A stretch of 64,000 nucleotides of DNA from Malaya genurostris (Eukaryota > Arthropoda > Insecta > Diptera > Culicidae): positions 122,762,689 to 122,826,688 of the forward strand of contig NC_080570.1 in the NCBI RefSeq assembly GCF_030247185.1. The letters run 5' to 3'. Shown piece by piece: positions 35,280-47,072 of this stretch. A program made the position numbers and the translations under genes. The notes under the pieces were generated by a model. That model saw nothing but the letters and a program-made list of their open reading frames with translations, made no database searches and had not been told where the DNA came from. Every line of letters starts with the position of its first letter. Position 1 is the stretch's first letter.

Positions 35280-38200
35280 ACTAGGTGGATTAAAACAGGT
35301 TTATCAAAGTCGATGTACTGTGTTTTCTTGATTTTTATGTCAAATGTACTGTTTTTTGTCAAAAAAAAATATTCGAGCGTTAGGTATACCGGATCTTCGT
35401 TCCCGGTTCCAGGAGTACTTCAAAGCGGAAATCAATCCAATTTTCCAAAAACGGCTGGACTGATGTTCAAGCACTTAGCTTCAAATGAAAAGCGTTATGT
35501 TGCTATAAGTTTATGTAGAATTTTATCTAGATCTAACTCCCGTATGAAAACACTTAACATCCCTAAAATTATTTAGAAATATTACACCAACTAAGCGCCA
35601 GTTCTCGCATTACTGGCGAACAATAATTTCAGCTATTCCATGGCCGACCTCAGCTGTTTCGAATATCACTCGCAAATTCAATAACTCGTACCACGGAATG
35701 CATCTTCTCTCGCTTATATCAAAACCGACCGCACAAATTCAACAGATTGTTCTCCGCAGCATCGTTTCCCACTGTGGTGGGGGGCGGGGAGAAGAAGGAA
35801 CGGTGACCGGCGGTCAGCAAACTTTCCTCAAATATTATTTCAAATGCAAAATACAACTATTCTGACCTCGTTCCTGAAGCGTACGGCGTAAATTCTGTTC
35901 GCAGCTTCATCCAGGCTGCGCTGCATACCGAAGCCAAAACCTCGGTTGGCATTCGAAGTGCCGCGGGAAGCCTTACGAAAGCCCGGTCCGAGGTCATAGT
36001 TTAGCAAATAATTCTTCCGGGACCTTTCCCTGGTCGGTCGGTCGGTCGATTCTCGGTTGCAGGATCTCCGCCCGTGCCGCAAGAACACGGTGTTTGATGG
36101 ATACAAATAGCTTTTGCATTGATTGTCCCGCGTCCGGCCCTCCCGCGATTTCCCTCCAGCGATGCAGTACCGAAACTTGACTAGCAAAATTTGTGGTTAG
36201 CAATATCGCATCGTTTCGTAGTTGCCGGCTTTCGCGTCGAGAGAAGAGATATTCTTGATGAAAATTTCAATTATAAATTTGCTGCATTCTGATGAAGATG
36301 ATAGCGCGGTGAGATTCCGCCAGCAAAGCGAGCAAAAACGCCCCGGAAAAATAAAGAATGACAACGAAACTGAATTCGTCACGGTGGCGGCGGCCTCCTT
36401 AGAACGGAACGGGAAAGCTTATGGCGGCAATATGAACCATTCGAGCAATTTTAGTTTGTTTATGTGAATGCGGCCGGAAAGAAGGAGCATCACGTTTTCA
36501 TGTTTTTTGGGGAACCCGAGTCTGCGGGATTGGGAAGCAAAAGTTTTCCCATTTGATGCGTTGTTAGACGAGTGATTTGCTTGTTGCACTTGCGGTACTT
36601 TTGGCGTACACACAGTTGAATCAGGGCTTGTAACGGCATTTGTTGAGTGGTCTCTGGTGCAGATAAACAACTGTTGAAAAGTTTTAGGATTGGCTTCGAG
36701 AGATTGTGCCGTTGGAGCTGTGGAAAACTTGAATGGATACTACCGGATAAAACATCCACCAGCGTCACCGTCCGTCTAACGATGTTAACTCAGGCATTGA
36801 TTTGAGAGTTCCACAGAGAAAAACAAAACTTTTCTGTTCGATCTCCGATCCAACCGGCCTCAGTTGATGATTCGATAAAGGAAAGCTTTTACCGATAAAC
36901 TTCACCTTCAAGTTCAAATCAATAGCGAAAAATCGGAATCTGTTTCTGATTCTGCTTTCAGCACACGAAGAAACACAGCGGAAATCTCCAACTCCGTCGT
37001 CCAACACTACTAACTCTCCGCTCTGAGTGGCCGTATCACACATTCACGGGGAAAAAAGTCAGTCGTCTTCAAAGGGATTTTGTCAGGATCTGTCCATCAG
37101 AGTCATCCAATAATCAAACCCCTTCTGAGATTTATCCGATATCCGTGACCGTTCCGCCGGAGCTGCTGCTTGACACATCGAGACCAATCGGAATGTGATT
37201 CCTCGCGTGCCGGGCAGGAGGAGGAGGAGGGGTCCAATTTGATTCATAGATAAAAATAACTTTCCCCTCGAACGGGCCTTGGCACGCCCGGAAAAGTTTT
37301 TCTTCGCCGAACGAGCGGCGAAAGTTTTTCCTTCGTATTACTTTCCCCCCTTTCGTATTGCGGAACGCGCCTTTCGTCGGAGCTTAATGCCCAATTTCAC
37401 GAAGTTGATCTTCAAAACTTGTTTCGTGTTTTTTTTCCAGACGCGTATGTCCTTTGGCACGGCAGGCGAAAAATAAAAAGGCTGAAGGCGTTTGAGAATT
37501 TCTCAGCGCTTTTACGTACTGAGATCCGCATCTGGAAATGGGGCGCGCTGCTTCTGTGCATAGGAAAAAAGAAAACATAAATTTGGAATAATAATTTCAT
37601 CGCACTGGTTTTGTTACAATCGCAGAACTAACTGAACGGGAAATCTGACACAAACAAAAAAATGAGGGTTAAATAATGGGGCCTATCTTTTAACTTCGAA
37701 AAGCCAAACTTGTCTGCAAGAATTAGCATTGTGGAGAGAGAGAGAAAAAAAGGCTTCCAATATACTCATTCGAAGCAAGAAAAGCAGTCAAATTTGGGAA
37801 GATTAGTTTGACCTAATTTTCACCTTCTGTTCTGTTCATTTAATAAAAAACAGAAGTATTATAAGAAATTATAAATTATCCCACAATTAGGTTTTTTTAG
37901 GCCGCAAAGAATTAAGGAGGAACAAAAACTGATTGTTAAGTTTCAAACACACTAAACTTTATCGTTGTGAATATAAAAATATGAAACAATTTCCGAAAGC
38001 TGTCCCTGTGAAAAAAAGGTGGGTGGATAATGCCAGAGACATAACTGGATGTCGTAAATACGAAAAAACTGACACACTCCCATCACTTTTCCGAATATCA
38101 GTTAGTTGATTGATTGTATGAATTGTGCAAGCTTTCCTCTTTTTCACTAATAGAGTTTGAAGCGATGCACCTACATTAAAGTACAGATTAGTTACATTAA

Positions 38201-38470
38201 ACAGCTACTATTCTACAACTATATATTCCAAACTTGAAACAATTCCTTTTTAATTTGCTAATATAGGAGGCTAGGTACGACAAATTTGTAGTTTATTTTT
38301 ATTGAAGCTATGAAGTTCGAAGACATCTGATTCTTCTTGAAATTTCAGTACGAGACAATTGCAATGGCCTGGTATGAAATGTATCGACGATCTTCGGTAT
38401 GCAAGAGTAATTCTAATAATAATAATAATAATGATAGTAATAATAATAATGATAATAACACAGATTAACC
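35280..38470. other. Long stretch without a supported gene; includes a GC-richer segment
   Basis: From about 35750 to 37450 base composition is more GC- and CpG-rich than the surrounding transposon-filled DNA, as in host gene 5' regions. A minus-strand frame at 35840-36187 ends with a plausible donor (AACGAG|GTCAGA near 35869) and could be an exon, as could 36203-35994 in another frame, but neither is recognisable. Other frames (36490-37043 minus, 36222-36467 plus) show no domain. 37600-38400 is AT-rich with nothing seen. Confidence 0.35.
38413..38460. repeat. Trinucleotide microsatellite (AAT)n with AGT/ATG variants
   Basis: About 15 units of AAT with a few changed units (ATGATAGTAATAAT). 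Confidence 0.9.
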
Positions 38471-38499
38471 TGTATATATGGCAACCCTGTATCGCATGG

Positions 38500-38685
38500 C
38501 ATATTTTCACACGACCCCATACTAGTATAAAGATGTGTTCAACATAATCACTTTCGCTTTCCCATTGCCGTTCGTAATTGAATTTGTTAGTGACGGTACA
38601 AATCTGCCTTTCTACCGGTTTTCGGTGCCATCGTGCTGATGGTGTCTCGTACGTTCAGAGTAGCTGCTTTAACTTAAATGACGCT
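38500..38685 (-). pseudogene. Histone H2B 5' fragment (copy 1)
   Basis: On the minus strand the ATG at 38631-38629 opens MAPKTGRKA, the N-terminus of insect H2B, and then diverges. Downstream sequence (38511-38600: AGTATAAAGATGTGTTCAAC, TTGCCGTTCGTAATTGAAT) matches the second H2B fragment at 55660-55745, so both descend from one already damaged copy. Its upstream side should be the shared promoter with H2A, and is cut at 38685 by the BEL element; the other side resumes at 54980. Confidence 0.75.
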
Positions 38686-38736
38686 TGTTCGGGATTCCAC
38701 GAATGTTCAATAAATGAATACTTTCAATTGTATTAC

Positions 38737-38740
38737 ACTT
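38737..38740. repeat. Target-site duplication of the gypsy insertion (ACTT), left copy
   Basis: ACTT here and at 48463-48466. Removing the gypsy element and one ACTT restores the BEL LTR text exactly as in the 3' LTR (ATTACACTTTGCGCATATTG). Confidence 0.9.
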
Positions 38741-40129
38741 TGAAAGTTACGTGTTGAACACACCGCACGGCTAGCTCACCTCTTATTTTGTCTCAGGGTC
38801 GGCCACGTACTCGAGAGGACTCAGAACACCATACTCACCCGGGGTTTTGTCTTTAGGAGATCACGCGCTGAACAATAGTAGACCATCCAAATCAAAGGAA
38901 TTGACTCTCTTATAAGGAAAAGAAAACTAAATAAATTTTACAATTTTATTGAATGGCCAAATTTGCACGGTTGCGGCGCCGATCGTTGCACGTTGGGGCC
39001 CTTGGTGGTCTTCGTGATGGGTTGATCGAGAGAAGGAGAGATAAAGTGACATACCTCGTGGTTCAGCTATATAGGACCGCCGTGGGTCCACGGTTTCTGG
39101 CGGGGGTAGCAGCAACACTTAGCCTGGTCGAATACTCGTTGTCTCAGTGTCAGATGTCCAGGATTAACAACTGGTACTGGTAACGTCCTTCACGTGGTAC
39201 TTCAATGGCTGATGGCGACTTTTACCGGGACCAGTCTCGTGGGTCCAGAAACGTAGGGTGGAACGTAAAGCGTAACTTCGTCTAGATCGTCAAACGGAAC
39301 GTCGACACGGGGTAGGAATCTTCGACGTCTCGATGCTTCACCACCGCGTACTCCGGTTATTCCTCGCGGTCACACGGAATGGTTTTTGGATGGTACCCTG
39401 TATAGCCGGTTAACAGGTTAGGGTCTCGGTAATTTTTCGTGAAGATAAACTTGTCACTGGCTCTGACGCTCACCAACTGATCACGATCCCTCTAGCTTAT
39501 CCTTCATATCACCTATCTCTCTCTCTTCTAGATCTCTCTCTCCCTCTCTCTATCCTTAATTCCGGAAACAGTGGTTCTGCTGATAATGTATCCTCTCCAT
39601 CCTATCGTCGAATCGGTTAGTAGGCTTTATCGGTTGAAAACATTTAGGGTAACCACCTATAACAGTTGCGTATTTATTATCTACCTAGATTGTCACCATT
39701 CAGGAAGAAACGACTGCGTCGTTGGGATAGGCTACCGTTCCAGATGGGAACTGGTACTAGGCCCCAACGCCTGGTATGGACGTTCCGGGGTGGGTACTAA
39801 AGACCTCTTTTACCTCCAACGTATTCATCTAGCAGGATATTCGAAGCTCTCTGAATGCTGACAAACTAGGCAGATTTCAATAGAACTCATCGTAGTTTAT
39901 CGGTTTTTGTTTTATGTTAGTTCGGGTTAGTATTGAACTTATTCTATGTTAAACAAAAAATACAAATATAATTGAAGAAAACTTTATAAGCTAACCACAA
40001 TGAAAGAGAGTCAAAAGAAAAATAGCAAAACTTTACATTATCTTAAAATCTAAAGCAAAGTCTTATTGTCTATTCTCATATATACAAATTTGGATGGAAT
40101 TTTATTGTTACGAAAATTGTTCGGTAACA
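38741..40129 (-). repeat. Gypsy 3' LTR (left on the plus strand), 1389 bp
   Basis: Begins TGAAAGTTACGTGTTGAAC and ends GTTCGGTAACA on the plus strand. Over about 1,378 bases it is nearly identical to the other LTR (one visible change at about 38911, GG versus AG). It includes a CT-rich run at 39508-39555. Short frames inside both LTRs are repeats of each other and not genes. Confidence 0.92.
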
Positions 40130-41381
40130 ATCTTCCCCGGGTACGGGTAGAAAAATTTTGAATATAATTTTTCGTCATATCAATCATCCCTTCTGATATC
40201 GGTCGTCTCTACGATCTGGCGAACGCAGCGAAACTGGATCAATATATTTTAACCACTGTCTTTTGAAAACTCCTTTAATCACAGTGTGTCTCCGAACATG
40301 TGCATACATCTCATTCCTTCATTTATCATTCCTCTCTATTATCTTTCCATTTTCACGAATTTTCTATTGCTTACTCTTCTGTTCTGAACTGAAGAAAACT
40401 TATGCTAGTAACCTATATTCTCATTCATACCTATTCATTCACTCTTCCCGCACAATGGACGCGTCCTCCATAATCAGTCATTCCTTTCGCCTATCATTCA
40501 ACCGCATTCACTATAAACCTATCCTAAACATACACTAACCATTTCTTTAGAGACAAAATCTATATATACTATCTCCTAAAGACACATATCTACCCGTAAC
40601 ACATACGGAAGGCACAGTATTGTTACTACCTTTTCATAGTATATTACAGTGGTACGAATAATACCCGATTCAGTTGGGGTCATAAGGCATCATAATTGAA
40701 TTTTGTCCAACTCCGCGCAGTTTCCAGAACCCTTTCGTATAGAATGAGGGCCTGCTACTGACCATCATCGTCCAGTAGACTCCGGTCTCCAGCAAATGAA
40801 TCGAGGTTGACGAAACTTGTACCACGTTATGATTTTTTTTTTAAATTTAATTTGTACACAAACTTCACATCAACTAAATTCGAACCGCGAATTCGAATAG
40901 TGAGTGAATTTGAAATCCAACAACTGTAGAGTTTTTTTTTATAGCAAAACTCTCCTGATCTAGTGGAGAGCTGTGAGTTACTCACAATAACAAGCAGACA
41001 CTCACTATCAAAACTGTCATAACAAGACAATTCTCGTGAAAGCTAACATTCATTTCATCTTACGACCGAAAGGAATAGAAAGAAATATTCAGGGAAATCT
41101 CGGACCACCTAGCACAGGAATGGAGACCACTTCGACGGTTATGACACAGAACTACCGGACCAGTGACCGAGCATCTTGGCCGTGTTCGCCATAGACGACT
41201 AAATTCGTATCGCGACGTGTTAACTATTGTATTAACAGTGTGTTCGAAACTGATGGGTTTCTTCTTCGTTTCAGGGCCTCTTTTAAGCGTGATCGAATTA
41301 GTGATCGTACGCTTCTACCGGATTTCATAAAGCACTAATGGTTTTTTTTTAATGTAACTTATTAGTAAAGCACTAAATAAA
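40130..41381 (-). other. Gypsy 3' untranslated region, no env
   Basis: About 1.25 kb between the end of Pol and the 3' LTR, starting with the polypurine tract at 40130-40140. Only short frames (longest near 67-91 residues) are present and none resembles an envelope protein. Confidence 0.7.
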
Positions 41382-44300
41382 CTAACCTGGTTTTAAGTGG
41401 GCAGCAGGCCACACTCCCAGGTTCTTTCCATCTGTATCTTCCAGCTCGTATGACGAGGTTCCAATTCTCGCTTTAACAATCGCAGGTAGGTACAGAGGAC
41501 CGTATTTGGCATTGTACCGTTCTGCCGCATTAGACTGCTTCATGTTGCGTCGATATATCATCTGACCAACTTGAAAAGGATTGGCGTACTGCCTGTGTCG
41601 TAAATTATACCGAATTTTACCTGCTTCATGCGACTTTTTTAGATTAGACTGAACCAAATCATAAATGCGTTCAAAGAGTTTTTGCTTTGCTTCGTTTCTC
41701 TCGTCCGTAGTAGGGCCATCTTCCTTTGAAAACCATTTATGGTCGCTACCTTTGGTGAATGCTTCATGACCGTGTATGACGAAGAAAGGGGTCAGATCAG
41801 TTGCAGAATGAACTGACGTATTTAATATCGTTTCGATTTCGGGGATTTGGCTATCCCAAAGCCGCTGATCGTCTCGCACGTAAGTCCGAATAGCAGCGTT
41901 AATGGTTCGGTTGACCCTTTCTACAGGATTCGCTTGGCTATGGTATTTGGAGTTTAGCCAATGCTGAATGCTGAACCGGTCTAACAAAAGTTTGAATTGC
42001 TTCGAAAGAAACACGGAAGCATTATCGGTAATGATTGTCTTAGGGGTTGAGTAGCGTAAGAACCAATGATTTTTTAATACATTACATAACGAATCGCTAT
42101 CAATCCTACGTACTGGTGTAAGCATAACCCATTTACTAAATAAGTCTAGGACAACCAGCACGTATTGATTCCCTTTTTTACTTCTAGGAAGAGGTCCAAC
42201 ATAATCCGCAGCAATGATCTGCCAGGGGTGGGTAGTAATTCTGTGCTTACCCATTGGAGGAATTACTGGTACATTGGCTGCCTTTACCTGCTTGCAGGTA
42301 GAGCAGTTTTGAATGTGATGCTTAACATCTCGCGCCATACTGGGCCAATAATATTTCTGACGGATTCTCGCCAATGTTTTATCAACACCCATATGCATGG
42401 CTTGATCGTGGTTTGTAATTATGATGCTTTCTCGGTTCTCAGGTGGGATTACCTTTTTCCACTCAAACCTGTGATCATAAGGGTGGTTTGGGGTGGAAAC
42501 GAATTTATAAAGGGCACCATCAAATATTTGAAAATCAGTGTATTCATCTGGTTGGCTAATGACTTTTTGCATAAGGTCATCATACCAGGCTGACGTAGCT
42601 CGGGTGGATACTAAAGCGACACAACGAGATAATGCATCCGGAACCACATTATCTTTTCCTTTCCGGTGCAGTATGGTCATGTCATAATGCTGCAGTGTCA
42701 AACTCCACCGGCTACAACGAGAGGAAGTTTTCCATCTGGTTCGCAATATGTGAGTCAAGGCGGAGGAATCCGTGACCAAAGTAAAATGCGACCCCTCGAT
42801 ATACCCTCTAAAGGCCTCGATGGACAGAAGAGCAGCTAAAGCTTCTTTCTCGCACGCGTGGTAATTTCTTTGTGGAGTAGTTAGTTTGTGCGAGTAGAAG
42901 GCAATAACCCTCTCCTGTCCATCCAGTATCTGAGTTAGCACTCCAGCTACAGCCACATCACTTGCGTCCGTCTGAATAGCGAATTCCTTCGTAAAATCTG
43001 GACTAACGAGGATGGGCGAAGTAATTAATTTGTCTTTTATACGACAAAAGGCTTCTTCGGCCTGCTCATTCCAGCCGAGTGTTTTAGTTTTGGTTTTTAG
43101 AAGCTATAAAACGACGGTAATAGTTGGCCATTCCTAGGAATCTTCGTAGTTTCGTTACCGTGTTGGGTCGTTCGTATTCCACTATCGGTCTTATTTTCTC
43201 CGGATCTGCACGGAGGCCGTCAGTAGACAACAAATACCCTAGGAATGGCAACTCTTTAACACCGAACCGTGATTTTTCCAGATTAATGGAGAGATTCGCT
43301 GCGTTTAGCCGCCGAGCTATTTCTTTCAGCAATTGTAAGTGAGTTTCAAACGATTCACTCACGATGACTATGTCATCTAGATACACGAACACGTTTGGTT
43401 CTAATTCGCCGTGGCCCAACACCTGGTCCATTAACCGCGATAAGGTGGCTGGGCTGTTTACCAGGCCAAATGGCAATCTGGTAAAAGCAAACATGCCCTT
43501 GCCCTGAATGCTAAAGGCGGTATATCGTCTTGATCGTCGTGCAAGAGGGATTTGCAAGAATGCCTCTGACAAATCAATGGTGCTTAAATATTTTGCTTCC
43601 GGAAGCTGTCCCAGAATACGACCGGGATGGGGTAAAGGGTAGGCATCCTTCACCGTGCGTTCATTTATTTTACGCGCATCAAGGCAAAGACGAACTTTGC
43701 CAGATGGTTTGATCACTGGCACCACATTTGACGACCAATCAGATGAACAGCGTTCTATTATTCCTACCCGAAGCATGCGATCAAGCTCTTCGGAAACTTT
43801 TTCTCTTATCTTTGGTGACATAGTGTATGGATATTGTCGGATAGGAGGTTTTGTTTTCCATTCATCGAGAATTTCAATAGAATGTTCGATCAGTGGGGTG
43901 GTAGGTAAGCAATCAGGGACTGCTGCTTTAAATAATTGCTTAACCTGTTCGAGTGTTTGAATCTCATTCTGTGAGAGTGTGGTCGTGGCTACATCGGAAC
44001 CGTTATCACAACCTTCTTTCTCTATGAAGGCACATTGTTGAATGTGGGGGTAAATATTAAAGCGTGACCAGAAAGTCATGCCTAACAGATAATCTACCAC
44101 CAGCTCGTCAATCACCAGCACAGGTACCACCTTTACCTTTCCATCGAATTTAAATGGAACAACAATTTCTCCCATGATATTCAGAGGACTTCCATCCGCA
44201 GATCGTAGTTCTAGTGGCTCTCTGGGTGTCTTTAATTGTATGTTAGACAGTCGCTGATAAAGTCTTTTGCTTATAAGGGTACGGTTACTACCCGAATCTA

Positions 44301-44532
44301 ATAAACCCTTTATTTTGAGATGATATATATGCACCCACGCATAGGGACGGTTATCATCAAAATTTGGAAGAGTAATTTGCAGAATTTGAGAATTTTGATC
44401 TAAGTACATGTCGGAATCGACAGATTCACAACAATCTGAGTCGCTATCGAAAGTTATACTGTCTACGCCGTTTTCTCGGATGACCGGCGATTTTCGGTCA
44501 CCTGAAATCCGTTTTTTCGGCAATACGGACAA
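41382..44532 (-). pseudogene. Gypsy Pol: protease, RT, RNase H, integrase; broken near 43090
   Basis: The first frame (44532-43084) has an aspartic protease (LLDSGSNRTLIS) and an RT with SGKVRLCLDARKIN, LPFGLVNSPATLSRLMDQ and FVYLDDIVIVS. It ends in a stop just after NYYRRFIAS. The second frame, recognisable from about 43105 (KTLGWNEQAEEAF) to 41382, has RNase H (QTDASDVAVAGVL, TDSSALTHIL), an integrase HHCC finger (HMGVDKTL ... CSTCK) and a DDE core (AADYVG, ITDNASVF, NPVERVNR), then a C-terminal chromatin/RNA-binding region. Compared with relatives, roughly ten residues are missing at the junction. Pol overlaps Gag by 70 nt in the -1 frame, which fits programmed frameshifting. No separate start is needed. 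Confidence 0.9.
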
Positions 44533-46727
44533 TGTTGTGTGTCGAACCCTTTAAATCCGCACACGTAACAAATCAGTCCTTTCAAAGACCGGCACTGTTC
44601 AATCTGATGGTTTGACTGACGACAGTACAAGCACACATTCGCAGCAGGTGGGGTGAAACCAGAGATCAAAAATTCAAGTGTTCGGTGTTGCTTCGATGGC
44701 CCCTCTTTTGGGTCCTCGGAGCCAGGTTTCTTTTGTTCGTCTAAACGTTTGCCATTTGTTAACTGTCGCGAAAATGATTCAGTTTTAACTTTAGATGTAT
44801 TATTTTTGTTTTGATGATTCCCGTTACTGTTCTTGGAATCGGGAAAATTTTTTTGGTTAATCACATTCACTGATTTCTCGCCGCCGAAAACCTTTTGGTA
44901 CATCGAGAAGTTTGATGCATCAATAAGGTGCCCTGCTTCGACCAGTTGAGGAAGATCTGCCACTGGTTTCCACAGAAGCGCTTTTTTGTAGTCAGTGCGT
45001 AGGTTACGCCTTATAATGTCAAGCTTTTCCTTATCATTCATCGGCGTGATCATAGAACGAAACATTTTTTCCAAATCAAAAAAATATTCTTGAAACGTCT
45101 CGTTTCGTTGTTGCCGTCTTTGATATATTCGCGACCTAACAAGTGTATCCAGCTCTGGGTGAACAAACGTCTTACGGAGCTCATGCACTAAGTGTCGCCA
45201 ATTAAACAATCGGTATGCTGAGCGCATAGACATGTACCAGTTAGCTGCTGGTCCTTTAAACAAATGAAAAGCTGAATCAAACAATTCATCTTCGGACACT
45301 CGCTCAGAAAGAGAAAGTTGTTCCACTACTGATAGAAATTCATTAAGTTTCATACCTTGGTCAGTACCGGAATATTTTTCAATATTCCACTGCGAGACTG
45401 GTAATGTACGATGGGACGTTGGGGTCATTCTTGGATCAAAATTGTTACTAGTTACTGTGAGTGGTACTGATGGAAGCACAAACGGATAATGAGGTGGGTC
45501 AGCAGAGCTAAATACTGGGGTTATATTTTGTGCTATTTGTGTGGAAGGCACTGGATATTCTATTGGAATGCGTGGTTGAGACTGTGAACTGATTATTTGT
45601 GATGGGTTTGTAACAGAAGGGTAAATTGGCACTGTGTAATGAGAGCCACTATACACTTGTGTGACCAGAGAGTCTTGGTGTATAGGGTGTTGGATCGGTA
45701 CTGTTTGATGGTTCGTAGAATTTGATTTCGTTGTTATCGGATTTGGCCTTGAAAGAGAATCGGTGAAAGAGAAACCCGAAGCGGTGCTGTTTGTATAAAC
45801 ACACGCACTCGGTCTCACCATAGGTGTAGCAATCGGTCTAGAATGCTGATTAATAACTAACGTGTTGTTAATAGCATTAGCAATTGTTTTCGGGATGGTC
45901 CCAGTATAGTTTTGTGTGTCAGTTGTACTTAGTGTTTTTGCTGTACATACTGTCGGCTGATGGGCAACGTTAGTAATAGCCGTTTGATTATCGCTCACTG
46001 CTAGCTTGCGCGCGCCATCCTCCTTAAATAGTTCATATTCTTTCCTAATATTTCTCAGGATATGAAGCTCTTTTTCGAGATCTAGCACTGTGTCTCGAAA
46101 TTCGCTTAAATCTTCTAAACTAGCGCGATTTTTTACTATACCTAGCCGTCGGAGAGAATCTATTAACTCGAGTGCGATTGGAATGTTATTCGCTTGATCG
46201 TCATCTCGTTCTTCGTTTTCGGTAATCGGTAATTCGTTTTCTTTATCCCTATTCTGATCGGGGTTCGCGTTGCCTACTGGCTCTGATTCGGATTGGCCGA
46301 AATGACGATTAAGGTGCTCTATGACCCTATCTAAAAGTTCTTCAGTTTGTTCGCGCAATGAATCTAAATTTAAATCTATCACCAGCATCAATCGATTGGC
46401 TACGTGAAGCAGTAAAGATTGACTCTTCGGTGCAATATTTGGACTTATTAACACGGATAACTCAAATTTATCTACTTTCTCGACACACGCCTCAACTTCT
46501 TTCTCCGGTTCGAGAGCCAAAGTTTTTTCCGTCCATCCGTATTCGCGCTCTTGTTTAAATGCGTCGCGTAGTATTCGGCGACGTCTAGACATTGATTTTT
46601 CACCAGTAATTATCACGTTTCGCGAAGCAAGTTCTACATCTAACTCGTCGCCATCTAAGAAATCTACCCTCAACTCTAAATATTTTTTCCTGATATTTTC
46701 TCTGGTAAATCTGTTTTCCACTTCCAT
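44463..46727 (-). CDS. Gypsy Gag polyprotein, 754 aa
   Basis: The frame is intact. Residues about 1-60 are a charged N-terminal segment, 150-250 predicted coiled-coil-like and acidic, 270-450 Ser/Thr/Pro-rich. The capsid-like retrotransposon gag domain spans about 470-620 (NEFLSVVEQLSLSERVSEDE, LFKGPAANWYMSM, FQEYFFDLEKMF). A nucleocapsid part has CLYCRQSNHQIEQC and CYVCGFKGFDTQHC fingers near the C-terminus. Start chosen at the first ATG after the primer binding site (46727). It is longer than usual Ty3/gypsy Gag because of the N-terminal and low-complexity parts. Confidence 0.9.
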   Translation of the reverse strand: MEVENRFTRENIRKKYLELRVDFLDGDELDVELASRNVIITGEKSMSRRRRILRDAFKQEREYGWTEKTLALEPEKEVEACVEKVDKFELSVLISPNIAPKSQSLLLHVANRLMLVIDLNLDSLREQTEELLDRVIEHLNRHFGQSESEPVGNANPDQNRDKENELPITENEERDDDQANNIPIALELIDSLRRLGIVKNRASLEDLSEFRDTVLDLEKELHILRNIRKEYELFKEDGARKLAVSDNQTAITNVAHQPTVCTAKTLSTTDTQNYTGTIPKTIANAINNTLVINQHSRPIATPMVRPSACVYTNSTASGFSFTDSLSRPNPITTKSNSTNHQTVPIQHPIHQDSLVTQVYSGSHYTVPIYPSVTNPSQIISSQSQPRIPIEYPVPSTQIAQNITPVFSSADPPHYPFVLPSVPLTVTSNNFDPRMTPTSHRTLPVSQWNIEKYSGTDQGMKLNEFLSVVEQLSLSERVSEDELFDSAFHLFKGPAANWYMSMRSAYRLFNWRHLVHELRKTFVHPELDTLVRSRIYQRRQQRNETFQEYFFDLEKMFRSMITPMNDKEKLDIIRRNLRTDYKKALLWKPVADLPQLVEAGHLIDASNFSMYQKVFGGEKSVNVINQKNFPDSKNSNGNHQNKNNTSKVKTESFSRQLTNGKRLDEQKKPGSEDPKEGPSKQHRTLEFLISGFTPPAANVCLYCRQSNHQIEQCRSLKGLICYVCGFKGFDTQHCPYCRKNGFQVTENRRSSEKTA

Positions 46728-47072
46728 CGTTACAATTCTTCACTATCAAAACCAGAACAGTAAGCAATAAAATACAATTCACTCATATATAATAACGCAA
46801 CTTTTTCTTAATTTTACAAATAAATAATAGAAATGTATGCACTATCTCGGTTAACCAACAAGCGTCTCGTAGTTCCCAAAAAACAAGCCAATCGCGATAA
46901 TTTATCTGTATCAATGATTCTAACAGCACACCACGGGCCAAACTATCAAGAAAACCAATAGCAGGAACGATATCGAAACACGTGACGAATGGTGTTTTGA
47001 GTCTCCCGGAGGTACGGTCAAAAATATTACAATTTGGATTGGAATATTTTTGTTTTAACGAGGATCGCCAAT

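Noticed and set aside
38927..39861. Frames of 63-96 residues that occur twice (also 47260-48194)
   Set aside because: They are copies within the two gypsy LTRs, with no domain; the repetition comes from the LTR pair.
40130..41381. env gene of the gypsy element
   Set aside because: No long frame, signal peptide or membrane anchor is present in this stretch.
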